The notes under the pieces were generated by a model. The model searched no databases and was not told where the DNA came from. It was given only the letters and a program-made list of their open reading frames with translations. The translations under genes and the position numbers were made by a program. Source: an uncultured Mycoplasma sp. (GTDB taxonomy: Bacteria; Bacillota_I; Bacilli_A; Mycoplasmatales; Mycoplasmoidaceae). Taken from it: DNA of 10,648 nucleotides. How positions within the stretch are numbered: position 1 is the stretch's first letter; the number at the start of each line of letters is the position of its first letter. Where the stretch lies: contig CAMWUV010000008.1 in NCBI GenBank assembly GCA_947177535.1, forward strand, positions 1 through 10,648, written 5' to 3'. Shown here piece by piece: positions 1 through 7,479 of this stretch.

Positions 1-261
1 ATTTTGTTTTTTTATATCACTTCATCATTTTTCAAAAGATTGTGTTGTTAAAAAAATGGCAGACAAATTTAATTTATTAAAAATATCAAATCATTTTTTA
101 AAAAAAGCATCTTTTAATTTTTCATTATTAATTTTTGGATGAAAAAAGATAACAATTGCTTTGTTTTTTGCAATTTCTTTTTTTAATTTTTTAAAAGAAA
201 TTTTTTTTACTTTGAATCTAAAAAAACTAAATCCAAAAAAAATTTTATAAAAATTTATCAT
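1..261 (-). CDS. Unknown protein, N-terminal 87 residues (gene runs off the left edge)
   Basis: Only the first 87 codons lie in the window; the reading frame is open at base 1. It starts with ATG (261-259), which shares one base with the TAA stop of the upstream hydrolase gene (TAATG), so translation is probably coupled. Three in-frame TGA codons (about residues 54, 79 and 80) are read as Trp. The protein starts MINFYKIFFGFSFF and continues with a very basic stretch rich in Lys and Phe (residues 17-34), then a hydrophobic strand ending in FFHP (about residues 36-42). I see no signal peptide, catalytic motif or known domain. The frame, the code-4 codon use and the overlap support a real gene. 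I do not recognise the family, and its role cannot be inferred beyond co-expression with ribF and the hydrolase. Confidence 0.75.
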
Positions 262-1100
262 TAGTTATCTATAATACTTTCTATTTCATGAAAAAATTTA
301 TCTTTTTCCTCAATAAAAAATGCATGACCAGAATCTTTATATATAGAAACATATGGTTTAGCATATTCATTACTTGCACAATCAACTGTTTTTTGATAAT
401 TTACTAATTGATCTTTTTCGCCAAATAAAAAATAACAATAAGGGCCAATTTGTTTTAAAGCATCATTAATTTTATAAAAAGTTGATGGTAAAGACATACC
501 TAATATTACCCATTTAAAATATTTAAAATTTTTTCTAAAAAATTCTAAACTTAACTTTTCATATAAATATTTAGTTAAAGAAAGAACAGTTTTTTTTGCA
601 TCAACAAAAATAACTTTTTGCAAATCCATAAAACTTTGAGAATCTCTAACCTTAAACAAATTAATTTTATCAATAACTTTTGAAATGGAAAAACGAGAAT
701 AAGGTGCTAGTAAAATAATTTTTTTTAAGTTATATGCTTGATTTTCAGCTATTAATTCATTTGCTGCTACTATTGTAATTGCTGCTCCATAAGAATGAGC
801 AACTAAATTTATTTCATATTTTGAAAGTAATGATTTCAAATATTTTTTTATAATAGAAACCATATATCTAAAAGTTAATTCATGAAAATTGTATTCACCA
901 GACCCATGTCCTGGTAAATTAATAAGATGTAAAAAATTTTTTTTATTTTCTTCAACATACAATTCTCAGCATCTGCTATCAATTGCAAATCCATGAATAA
1001 AAACAATATGTTTAGAATCAGAATCAACAAATTCTGGTTCAATTACTTTTTCTTCTAAAATTTCTAAATTTAATTCATTTTCATTATGTAAAAAATTCAT
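261..1100 (-). CDS. Alpha/beta hydrolase (probable esterase/lipase-type)
   Basis: A 279-residue alpha/beta-hydrolase fold protein. In order: strand plus oxyanion motif FIHG (residues 34-37), a second GHGSG loop (about 64-68), nucleophile elbow AHSYG with the predicted catalytic Ser103, acidic residue Asp230 in FGEKDQ, and catalytic His259 in SGHAFF. The triad order and spacing fit the superfamily. The elbow has Ala at the first position of the usual G-x-S-x-G, a common variant. There is no signal peptide, so it should be cytoplasmic. Substrate is unknown; related mollicute proteins are usually annotated as esterases, lipases or lysophospholipases. Residue 45 is encoded by TGA, so under the standard code the gene would falsely appear to begin at a TTG at 962, losing the oxyanion motif. 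The ATG at 1100 lies 7 nt after the ribF stop, and the stop overlaps the next start codon. Confidence 0.88.
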
Positions 1101-1102
1101 AA

Positions 1103-1109
1103 TCACCCT
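1103..1109 (-). promoter_or_regulatory. Ribosome binding site of the hydrolase gene, overlapping the ribF stop
   Basis: AGGGTGA lies only 2 nt before the ATG at 1100 and includes two bases of the ribF TAG stop. The part GGTGAT matches the 3' side of the full Shine-Dalgarno consensus (AAGGAGGTGATC), which explains the short spacing. It supports ATG 1100 as the start. Confidence 0.55.
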
Positions 1110-1974
1110 AATATTTAAAATTATTTAAATCCATATTTTCTAAAATTTTTTTTGATTTAATTAAATCATCTTTTATTGCCTTTACAAGTAAGTTAATATC
1201 ACTAAATTTTTGATTTTCTCTAATAAATTCAACTGGATAAACTCTAATGGTTTCATTATAAATATTTTTTTTAAAATCAAAAATATGAGTTTCAACAAAC
1301 GATTTATTTACTTCAAAAGATTTAGGAATACCAATAAAACTAGCACTTTTATAAGGAATATTATTTACTAGTGTTATACTTGCATAAGAACCTGATGGCA
1401 TTTTGATACCTTTATTATTTTCAATGTTAGCAGTTGGAATTGAAAGTTTTGATGCCAAACCTTTACCTTTAATAACTTTATTCTCATAATAAAAATTAAA
1501 AAGCATTAATTCATTGGCTTTTTTTAAATTACCTTGTTCTATATAATCTATAATTTTTGTAGAAGAATAATTTTTATCGACTTCAATTTCAATAACATTA
1601 AAGTATTTTTTTAATAATGATACATTGCCTGCTCGATTGGTTCCAAAACAAAAATCTGATCCAACAATTATAGTTTCAGGATTTATTTTTTTTAAAACTT
1701 CATTTATAAATGATAGTGGGCTAATATTATTTTTTAAAATATTATAAACATAGATTGTTGTAGGGTTAAATCTAGCTATGTTATTAATTCTTTCATTTAA
1801 ACTATATGGTATTTTTTGTTTGGATGGATTATTAGTAAAAATTAAAAAAGAATAATTTTTCAAATTATTAAATAATTTGAAATGTCCAAAATGTAATAAA
1901 TTAAAATGACCTAATACTAGATTTTTACACTTTAAGTCATTTTTAAAATTTAAATCTAATTCAACAACTTTCAT
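1108..1974 (-). CDS. ribF: Bifunctional riboflavin kinase / FAD synthetase
   Basis: Cytoplasmic enzyme that phosphorylates riboflavin to FMN and adenylates FMN to FAD, supplying cofactor to flavoproteins such as the TrxB encoded upstream. At 288 residues it is close to the usual bacterial length of about 300. The N-terminal nucleotidyltransferase domain carries HFGH (28-31), VGSDFCFG (104-111) and SSTKI (137-141). The C-terminal riboflavin kinase domain carries PTANI (180-184), PSGSYAS (193-199), ETHIFDF (228-234) and IRENQKFSD (251-259). The first motif is GHFNLLHFGH rather than the usual GNFDGVHxGH, so Asp and Gly at normally conserved places are Asn and Leu. The gene contains no Trp codon. 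ATG 1974 is the only good start: an in-frame TAA lies six codons upstream (1995-1993). The Shine-Dalgarno sequence is weak (TGAG). It follows a terminator, so it probably has its own promoter in 1975-2030, and it heads a unit with the hydrolase. Confidence 0.93.
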   Translation of the reverse strand: MKVVELDLNFKNDLKCKNLVLGHFNLLHFGHFKLFNNLKNYSFLIFTNNPSKQKIPYSLNERINNIARFNPTTIYVYNILKNNISPLSFINEVLKKINPETIIVGSDFCFGTNRAGNVSLLKKYFNVIEIEVDKNYSSTKIIDYIEQGNLKKANELMLFNFYYENKVIKGKGLASKLSIPTANIENNKGIKMPSGSYASITLVNNIPYKSASFIGIPKSFEVNKSFVETHIFDFKKNIYNETIRVYPVEFIRENQKFSDINLLVKAIKDDLIKSKKILENMDLNNFKY

Positions 1975-2017
1975 AATTTGCTCAAAATAATTTTATCTAA
2001 ACTTAAAATAAAAAATT

Positions 2018-2059
2018 AAAAATATAAAATAAAAATCACCAGATACTATCTAGTGATTT
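2018..2059 (-). terminator. Intrinsic terminator for leftward transcription
   Basis: On the minus strand AAATCACTAGAT (2059-2048), a 3-nt AGT loop and ATCTGGTGATTT (2044-2033) form a 12-bp stem with one G-U pair, followed by TTTTTATTTT and a further T-rich run. Read on the plus strand, the same position is a C-A mismatch and no T tract follows, so the orientation is minus. It would end transcripts arriving from the pst-trxB cluster, or from an unseen small RNA, just before ribF. Confidence 0.85.
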
Positions 2060-2333
2060 AAGATCATTTTAAGTTTGAGTAATAGATTTTTTAAACTATT
2101 ATTAGATATAAAAATTAGGGTATAAATATACATAGTGAATTTTATTAATAGTAAAGAATAAACACATAAAAAATTCATCTACATAAAATAAAGCATATAA
2201 AGTTAGCAGAAAAAAGTTATTTTTAAGTAAAGAAATAAATAAAAATACTATTTAAGATTAATAAGGTAAAAAATCAATAAAAATAAATTTAAAAGTTAAA
2301 TTACAATATAACTTACTCTCTGTTAAAGTGATC

Positions 2334-2365
2334 TGTGTTACAAAAATGTTTATCTCCATAACACA
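2334..2365. repeat. Inverted repeat with 7-bp stem and 18-nt loop
   Basis: TGTGTTA (2334-2340) and TAACACA (2359-2365) are exact inverted repeats around an 18-nt loop. It sits in the least AT-rich part of the gap. On the minus strand a second, 6-bp stem (AAGTTA / TAACTT) follows closely, then a T-rich run. It could be RNA structure or the remains of a gene; no known RNA family is recognised. Confidence 0.4.
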
Positions 2366-2421
2366 ATAAAATTATATTCATAAAAATGTTAATAGTAAAA
2401 ATGATTTAAAAAAAATAAATA

Positions 2422-2895
2422 TTATTTTTTAAAAAATTTCTGAATATTTTTTCCTTCAACTTTTAAAAGAAAGGTTTTATTATTATCTTCACTTCTAAAA
2501 AATAGTAGAGGTTTAATACTATTATCAAAAAAAATAATCATAAATAAATTATCTAAATTATAAAAATAAGTTTCACAAATATTTTTACATAAACTATCAG
2601 TTAATTTTTGATTATAAAAAAATGATAAAAGAAATATGTTGTTTTGATCTTTAATATAGTTTGGAAAAAAACACGAAAAATGTGGATATAAATTATTTTT
2701 ATCTTTTGTAACAATTTTTTTTTGATACTGAATATCTTCAGGATTAATGTTTTTTGAAACTAAAAACTTTATAATTTTAGAATATTTTCTTTTAAAACTA
2801 CTTGATTTAATTTGATCATATATAGATGTATTCGCACCTAAACTATCATTTAAATAAGTTTCATTCATTTCAAAATTATCTTTTTTTTTACACAT
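2422..2895 (-). CDS. Hypothetical protein, 157 residues, last gene of the pst-trxB cluster
   Basis: An intact frame in the expected strand and composition (Lys/Asn-rich, A-rich coding strand), so probably a real gene, but I recognise no family. ATG 2895 (MCKKKDNFEMNETY) is preferred. A TTG twelve bases upstream gives four extra residues but has no better ribosome binding site, and neither start has a convincing one. The protein has a basic, polar first half and a more hydrophobic second half with strands such as NLFMIIFFDN (about 115-124), suggesting a small soluble alpha/beta protein rather than a membrane protein. There are four Cys residues but no CxxC. It has no Trp. It lies 45 nt after trxB and ahead of a long gap ending in a terminator, so it is probably the last gene of the phosphate/redox unit. 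Its function is unknown. Confidence 0.7.
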   Translation of the reverse strand: MCKKKDNFEMNETYLNDSLGANTSIYDQIKSSSFKRKYSKIIKFLVSKNINPEDIQYQKKIVTKDKNNLYPHFSCFFPNYIKDQNNIFLLSFFYNQKLTDSLCKNICETYFYNLDNLFMIIFFDNSIKPLLFFRSEDNNKTFLLKVEGKNIQKFFKK

Positions 2896-2940
2896 AAAAT
2901 TTACCAACTAATATTTATTTTAAGTTTATTAATAAAAAAT

Positions 2941-3903
2941 CTAAAAATTAAATCTTTCTTCAATGTATTTTTTTGCTTCAACAGCAGCTATTGCTCCATC
3001 ACCAACAGCAGTAGCAATTTGTCTTATTGATTTATTAACAAGATCACCAATACAAAACAATCCTGGAATTGATGTTTCCATATTCTGCTTAACATCTATA
3101 AAACCATTATCTTCATTTATTATTTTTAAGTCTGAAACAATATTATTCATTGGAATAAATCCAATAAAAGGAAAAATACAATCAACACTAATTTTTGATA
3201 AGTTATTAGAAATAGTATTTTTGATTATTATAGAATTAATTTTCTTTCCATCACCTACAAACTCATGTGGTATATAATCTAAAACAAGTTGAATTTTTTT
3301 GTTTTCTTTTACTTTTTGAACAATTAAATTATCTGCTCTAAACTCTTGTCTACGATGAATTAAATAAACTTTGGAAACAATATCAGATAAATACAAAGCT
3401 TCTTCTAAAGCAGTATTTCCTCCACCAATTACTGCAACAGGTTTATCTTTATACAAAGAAGCATCACAAATAGCACAGTAACTAACTCCTTTTGAATAAT
3501 ACTCTTTTTCTCCTTTAATCCCTAATTTTTTTTCAGTCATTCCTGTTGCTAAAATAACACTTTTTGCGTATCTAACTTGATTATCAGATGAAAATACATG
3601 GAAAACATTTTCCATTTTTCTAACTTTGGTAACCTCTCCATAAATAAACTTAACACCCAGTTCACTAACTTGTTTAAAAAAATTCATAGCCAAATCAGGT
3701 CCACTTATGTTGGAAAAGCCAGGATAATTTTCAACAAATCCTGTTTTTACTACTTTACCACCTGGAGTTTCTTTTTCATAGAAAGCAACTTTCATTCCTG
3801 CTCTTTTTGCATATAGAGCAGCTGTTAATCCTGCTGGTCCAGCACCAACTATCAATAAATCAAAAAAATTGGGATTATTTAAATAATTTGAATCTATTCT
3901 CAT
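2941..3903 (-). CDS. trxB: Thioredoxin reductase (NADPH)
   Basis: Cytoplasmic FAD enzyme that passes electrons from NADPH to thioredoxin. The 320-residue length matches bacterial TrxB. Motifs in order: FAD-binding GAGPAG (20-25), the PGG segment (47-49), redox-active CAIC (143-146, canonical CATC), NADPH-binding GGGNTA (160-165), HRR (183-185) that reads the NADPH phosphate, and C-terminal FAD motif GLFCIGD. A TTG at 3915 would lengthen the protein by four residues, but those codons are the ribosome binding site itself (GGAGAA), so ATG 3903 is the start. It follows phoU by 22 nt with its own strong binding site, which points to co-transcription with the phosphate genes. It has no Trp codon. 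No thioredoxin gene is in the window. Identification is very secure; only the reason for its position in a pst cluster is unclear. Confidence 0.96.
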   Translation of the reverse strand: MRIDSNYLNNPNFFDLLIVGAGPAGLTAALYAKRAGMKVAFYEKETPGGKVVKTGFVENYPGFSNISGPDLAMNFFKQVSELGVKFIYGEVTKVRKMENVFHVFSSDNQVRYAKSVILATGMTEKKLGIKGEKEYYSKGVSYCAICDASLYKDKPVAVIGGGNTALEEALYLSDIVSKVYLIHRRQEFRADNLIVQKVKENKKIQLVLDYIPHEFVGDGKKINSIIIKNTISNNLSKISVDCIFPFIGFIPMNNIVSDLKIINEDNGFIDVKQNMETSIPGLFCIGDLVNKSIRQIATAVGDGAIAAVEAKKYIEERFNF

Positions 3904-3907
3904 GCTT

Positions 3908-3913
3908 TTCTCC
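3908..3913 (-). promoter_or_regulatory. Ribosome binding site of trxB
   Basis: GGAGAA lies 4 nt before ATG 3903. It decides the start: the alternative TTG start at 3915 overlaps this site and would leave translation without a binding site. Confidence 0.8.
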
Positions 3914-3925
3914 AATAACTAATAT

Positions 3926-4600
3926 TTATTCATCTCTATTTCTAATTGTTAATAAATTATCAAATATTGATCATAAATGATCAATAGTTCTATCAATATA
4001 TTTCATAACTACTGAAAAAGAAAAAATAAAATCAACTTGACTAGCAGAACCCAAAGAAACTTCTTTTAATGCATTTGAAAGAATAGATTTATACTCTACT
4101 CTACAATTTGTGACTAATGTTTTAACTTCTTCAAGATACTTTGAATAATCAGAATCACTTTTAAAAATTTCCAGCATACTCTTAAAAAATAAATTTGAGT
4201 TTTCCAAAGATTTAATAACTATTTTTTTTAACATTTTAGATAATTTATTATTAGTTAATAGTCAAATTCTTCTAGAGTATCAAACAATATTATATGCTTG
4301 TTCAGCAATTCTTTCCAAATCTCTTGATGAGTACAAAATAGCTACAATAAAACGTAAATGATTTGATCGAGGTTGATCTTTTGAAATAATTCAAATACAA
4401 TCATCTTTTATATCTCTTTTTTTATCTTTTGCTTTTGTTTTTTTTAAAGCCATATCAGAAACTATAGCATCTGAAATTTCATTTTCTTTTAAAATTTCAC
4501 AAGCTTTTAAATGGTGTTTATAACACATATTTGCAAATTCTAAAAAACTTTGTTTTAATTCAAATTCTGATTTTTCTAAACTAAAAAAATTAGTTGCCAT
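3926..4600 (-). CDS. phoU: Phosphate transport regulator PhoU
   Basis: A 224-residue cytoplasmic protein made of two PhoU helical repeats. Repeat one has QPRSNHLRFIVAIL (77-90) and DLERIAEQAYNI (94-105), close to the family pattern of DLR and LERIGDHAxNI. Repeat two ends in YIDRTIDHLWSI (201-212). The E/D-xxx-D metal-binding motifs are conserved in part: ERIAE has Glu for the usual Asp, and DRTID is intact. Four TGA codons encode Trp (70, 107, 113, 210); under the standard code the gene breaks into two short frames. It lies 7 nt after pstB and is the regular partner of the Pst transporter. In other bacteria PhoU restrains phosphate uptake and signals through the PhoR kinase; mollicutes generally lack PhoBR, so here it more likely acts directly on the transporter (inference). 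Confidence 0.93.
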
Positions 4601-4607
4601 AATACAC

Positions 4608-5465
4608 TTACCCTATCTTTCCATTAATATAATCTCTTGTTTTTTTCTCTTTGGGTTTTAAAAATAAATTTTTTGTTGGACCACTTTCAATAATTTTTCC
4701 AGAAAAGAAAAAAACAGTTTCATCACTTATTCTTTGAGCTTGTGCCATTGAATGAGTAACAATAATAATAGTATATTTTTGCTTAAGTTCAATAATTAAT
4801 TCTTCTATTTTTGATGTTGCAATAGGATCTAAAGCTGAAGTAGGTTCATCCATTAACAATACAAGAGGTTTGCAAACTATTGCTCTGGCAATGCATAATC
4901 TTTGTTGTTGTCCACCAGATAATTCAGTAGCTAAATCATTTAAATTATCATTAACATCATCTCATAATGCTGCACTTTTTAAAGATTTTTCTACAATTTC
5001 ATCAATTATTTGTTTATTTCTAATTCCTTGATTCTTTAGAGGGAAGGCCACATTATCATAAATTGACATAGGAAATGGTGTTGCTTTTTGAAAAACCATT
5101 CCTACTTTTGTTCTCAAATCTAAAAAACTAACTTTTCTAGAATAAATATTTTGACTTTCAAAAAAAATATTTCCTTCAACGTTTGTATCAGGTAATAAAT
5201 CATTCATTCTATTTAACAATCTTAAAAATGTTGATTTACCACATCCACTTGGTCCAATTAATGAAGTAACTTTATGTTTTTTTATATTTAAATTAATATC
5301 AAAAAGAGCTTGCTTTTTTTTATTTTCATACCAAAAATTTAAATCCCTAACTTCAAAGATATTTTCTTCATTAAAATCATCTTTAAATTCTTTGATTTTT
5401 TCGTTATTATTCTTTTTAAATAAAATTTTATTTTTAAATTTTTCAAAATTATTTTTTATACTCAT
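4608..5465 (-). CDS. pstB: Phosphate ABC transporter ATP-binding protein PstB
   Basis: The 285-residue ATPase drives phosphate import through the PstCA channel at the inner membrane face. Motifs in order: Walker [10 protein letters not shown] (71-79), Q-loop Gln126 in [15 protein letters not shown] (the PstB hallmark), signature LSGGQ (182-186), Walker B LVLLMDEP (201-208) with Glu207, D-loop SALDP, and H-loop His238. The end, DYINGKIG, matches the usual PstB C terminus. Trp168 is TGA; read as a stop, it would split the gene before the signature motif. The N terminus has about 35 extra Lys/Asn-rich residues before the conserved [13 protein letters not shown] 5465 is chosen over a TTG three codons upstream; neither has a clear Shine-Dalgarno site, so a start further inside cannot be excluded. 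It begins 12 nt after the permease stop, and phoU starts 7 nt after its end. Confidence 0.95.
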
Positions 5466-5477
5466 AATTAACAATAA

Positions 5478-7469
5478 TTATTTTATTACTATTTGTTTTT
5501 TAAATTTATTTTTCAATTTATAAAGAAAAAAATTTATCTCACTACATATCAATTTTCAATTAGGAATTAAATAATAACCAATAATTATCAAAACAAAAAT
5601 TAAAATTATTGTTAAAAAAGCTGATTCATACATTATATTAACACCTTCTTGTATATTGGTATTTGTTAACTGTGAATAAATTCTTGTTGTTAAAGTCTGA
5701 CCAGGATTAATTAAAGCAATTTGTTTAGAACTAGTTAAACCTGCAGTTAAATATAGTGGTGCAGTTTCAGAAAGGATTCTTCCAATTGCTAAAACAATAC
5801 TTGTAGCTAAACCTGTAAATGCAGCTGGAATAACAAGTTTTCTCACAACTTGACTTGAAGTACAACCTAGTGCAAATCCATTTAGTCTAATTTCATTTGG
5901 TACTTGATTTAAAGCATGTTGAATAGTTCTTGAAAAAGAAGGAATAATCACAATAGTAACAGTTAATGCACCTGCAATTAAAGAAAATCCTTTAATTCCT
6001 TGATTAGTTCATCCTAAAGTATAAATAAAAAACAATAAACCAAACATCCCAAACAAAATTGAAGGAGTTGCACCTAAAGAATCTAAAAAGAAATAAATAA
6101 TTTTTTTGATAATTTTACTTTTTGAAAATTCATTTAGATAAACAGCAGTTAGCAAAGACAAAGGTAATCCAATTAAAATTGAAACAAAAATTACAAGAAT
6201 TGTATTTCAAAAAGCTTGTCCTGTTGTATTTTTAGAATAATTAAAAACAGTTGAACTTGGTTGGGATCATGCACTTATCCCATTAGCAACTATATTTATG
6301 GTTAGTCATGATAAAAAAGCAAAGCAAATTGCAAAACAAACTATTTCTCAAAAAATTTTATACCAAACATATGCAGTTTTAAATTTATAATCTTTATTTC
6401 TTTTTTCAATATAAATTAATGTGTCATTAACTGATTTTATTTTGATTGATCTTCTAAATGGAAACAAAAGGTATTCTATTCCATTATAAATACAATTAAA
6501 AAATCATTGATATTGCTCTTTAATAATATAAATAAATTTTGGTAAATTTTTGTTTTTCTTAGATCTTGTAATTCTTAATACAATTAAATTAAAAATCATA
6601 ATAATTACAAAAAGAATAAAACCATATGCAAAAAGTAATGATTTAGTACTTTCAGTACTATTTTCTGTAAACATATTTGTTGAAATAACCACAGAAATAG
6701 TTTTAATATTTGAAGATAAAACTTCTGCCAAACTACCACTTGATAAAATATTGTTAAAATCACTTTCTGATTGCAACAGCATTGATAATGCCATGGTTTC
6801 ACCAATTGCTCTACCTGTTGCTAAGATAACTCCTACAATAATTCCAGATTTGGCTGCTTTTTTACAAACTTTGTAAATTGCTTTTGTTTTTGCACATCCT
6901 AATGCAATGGTGTTACTAAATAAATTCACATCCACACTTTCTAAAGAATTATAAGTCATTGCTATAATTGTTGGCAAAATCATAAAAGCAAGCATTATTG
7001 ATGCATTTAAAACAGAGTAAGATGATATTCCAATTAAATTAACAATACCTTTTAAAGATTGGATAGCAAATAAACCAAAAATAACAGAAGGTATTCCTGC
7101 AAGTGTTTCAATAGCTATTCTTAAACTTTTTTGATACTTTTTTTTAATTCTATATTTTAAAACTACAGCAGTTTTAATCCCAATTGGCACTGATATCAAC
7201 AAAGAAATTGTAGTAGTTATAATTGTTCCTGTAAAAGGTAACCAAAAAGAAACATTATCAGTAGAATTTATATCGAATTTATCAGAAAGCAAAATAGCAC
7301 TAAATCCATAATCTTGAAAACCTTGAATGGCTCTAACTAAAATAAAACCTAAAATACCAAATAAAACAACACCAGAAAAACATGAAACAATTCCAGCAAT
7401 TATTTTACTTGAAAAAGAAAAAAATTTTAGTTTTTGTATTAAAGAAATTTTTTTAATTTTTAGTTTCAT
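5478..7469 (-). CDS. pstA: Fused phosphate ABC transporter permease (PstC-PstA in one chain)
   Basis: A 663-residue membrane protein carrying both Pst permease halves. The PstC-like half (about 1-300) has predicted helices near 23-46, 80-104, 120-140, 152-172, 208-230 and 278-300, with GIPSV (125-129) and the coupling-loop and helix motif ending in AIGETMA (221-227). A charged linker (about 301-370) follows. The PstA-like half has helices near 372-394, 420-444, 460-484, 490-510, 548-572 and 612-636, with GATPS (466-470), an ALGCTSSQ coupling loop (533-540) and SETAPL (567-572, Ser for the usual Gly). Seven TGA codons encode Trp, all in the linker, the PstA half and the C-terminal tail. The frame runs unbroken from ATG 7469 to TAA 5478, so this is one gene and not two. 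Double-length pstA genes are known in mollicutes such as M. genitalium. It starts 8 nt after pstS with a strong ribosome binding site. Confidence 0.94.
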
Positions 7470-7473
7470 ATTT

Positions 7474-7479
7474 TCCTCT
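7474..7479 (-). promoter_or_regulatory. Ribosome binding site of the fused permease, overlapping the pstS stop
   Basis: AGAGGA lies 4 nt before ATG 7469 and overlaps the pstS stop codon TAG (7480-7478). It is among the best Shine-Dalgarno matches in the window and suggests strong, coupled translation of the permease. Confidence 0.8.

Larger units (their letters stand above)
1975..2421. other. 447-nt intergenic region without a convincing gene
   Basis: No open frame here resembles a gene on either strand under code 4. From right to left it holds: an AT-only 9-bp stem (AAAAAATAA / TTATTTTTT on the minus strand) beginning at the stop of the upstream gene, a possible weak terminator; a slightly GC-richer patch with a hairpin (2334-2365); a long AT-rich stretch that is T-rich on the minus strand, opposite to the A-rich coding strands of the neighbouring genes; the strong terminator at 2033-2059; and about 55 nt before ribF that must contain its promoter if the terminator is efficient (TAAAAT near 1985-1995 is a weak -10 candidate). 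It may be a decayed gene, a long 3' untranslated region or a small-RNA locus; I cannot decide which. Confidence 0.6.

Noticed and set aside
2258..2381. Two tiny minus-strand frames in the long gap (33 codons from ATG 2359; 22 codons from ATG 2381)
   Set aside because: Neither has a ribosome binding site, and short open frames are expected by chance; they overlap the hairpin and each other.
1975..2421. FMN riboswitch, T-box or tRNA-like element upstream of ribF
   Set aside because: None of the conserved FMN aptamer, T-box or tRNA sequences is visible on either strand.
2963..3816. Plus-strand open frames (2963-3277 and 3598-3816) inside trxB
   Set aside because: They lie wholly inside a secure minus-strand gene, have no family resemblance and arise from its low-complexity reverse complement.
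3903..3915. TTG start at 3915 for trxB
   Set aside because: The four extra codons are the ribosome binding site GGAGAA itself; ATG 3903 has ideal spacing.
2906..3930. Identical 14-mer AACTAATATTTATT at 2906-2919 and 3917-3930, in the spacers before the 157-residue gene and before trxB
   Set aside because: A rough chance estimate for such AT-rich DNA gives several repeated 14-mers per 10 kb; the second copy also overlaps the phoU stop codon.
6550..6876. Plus-strand open frame of 108 codons inside the Pst permease, and an overlapping minus-strand frame 6605-6805
   Set aside because: Both are shadows of the fused permease gene, whose motifs are unambiguous.
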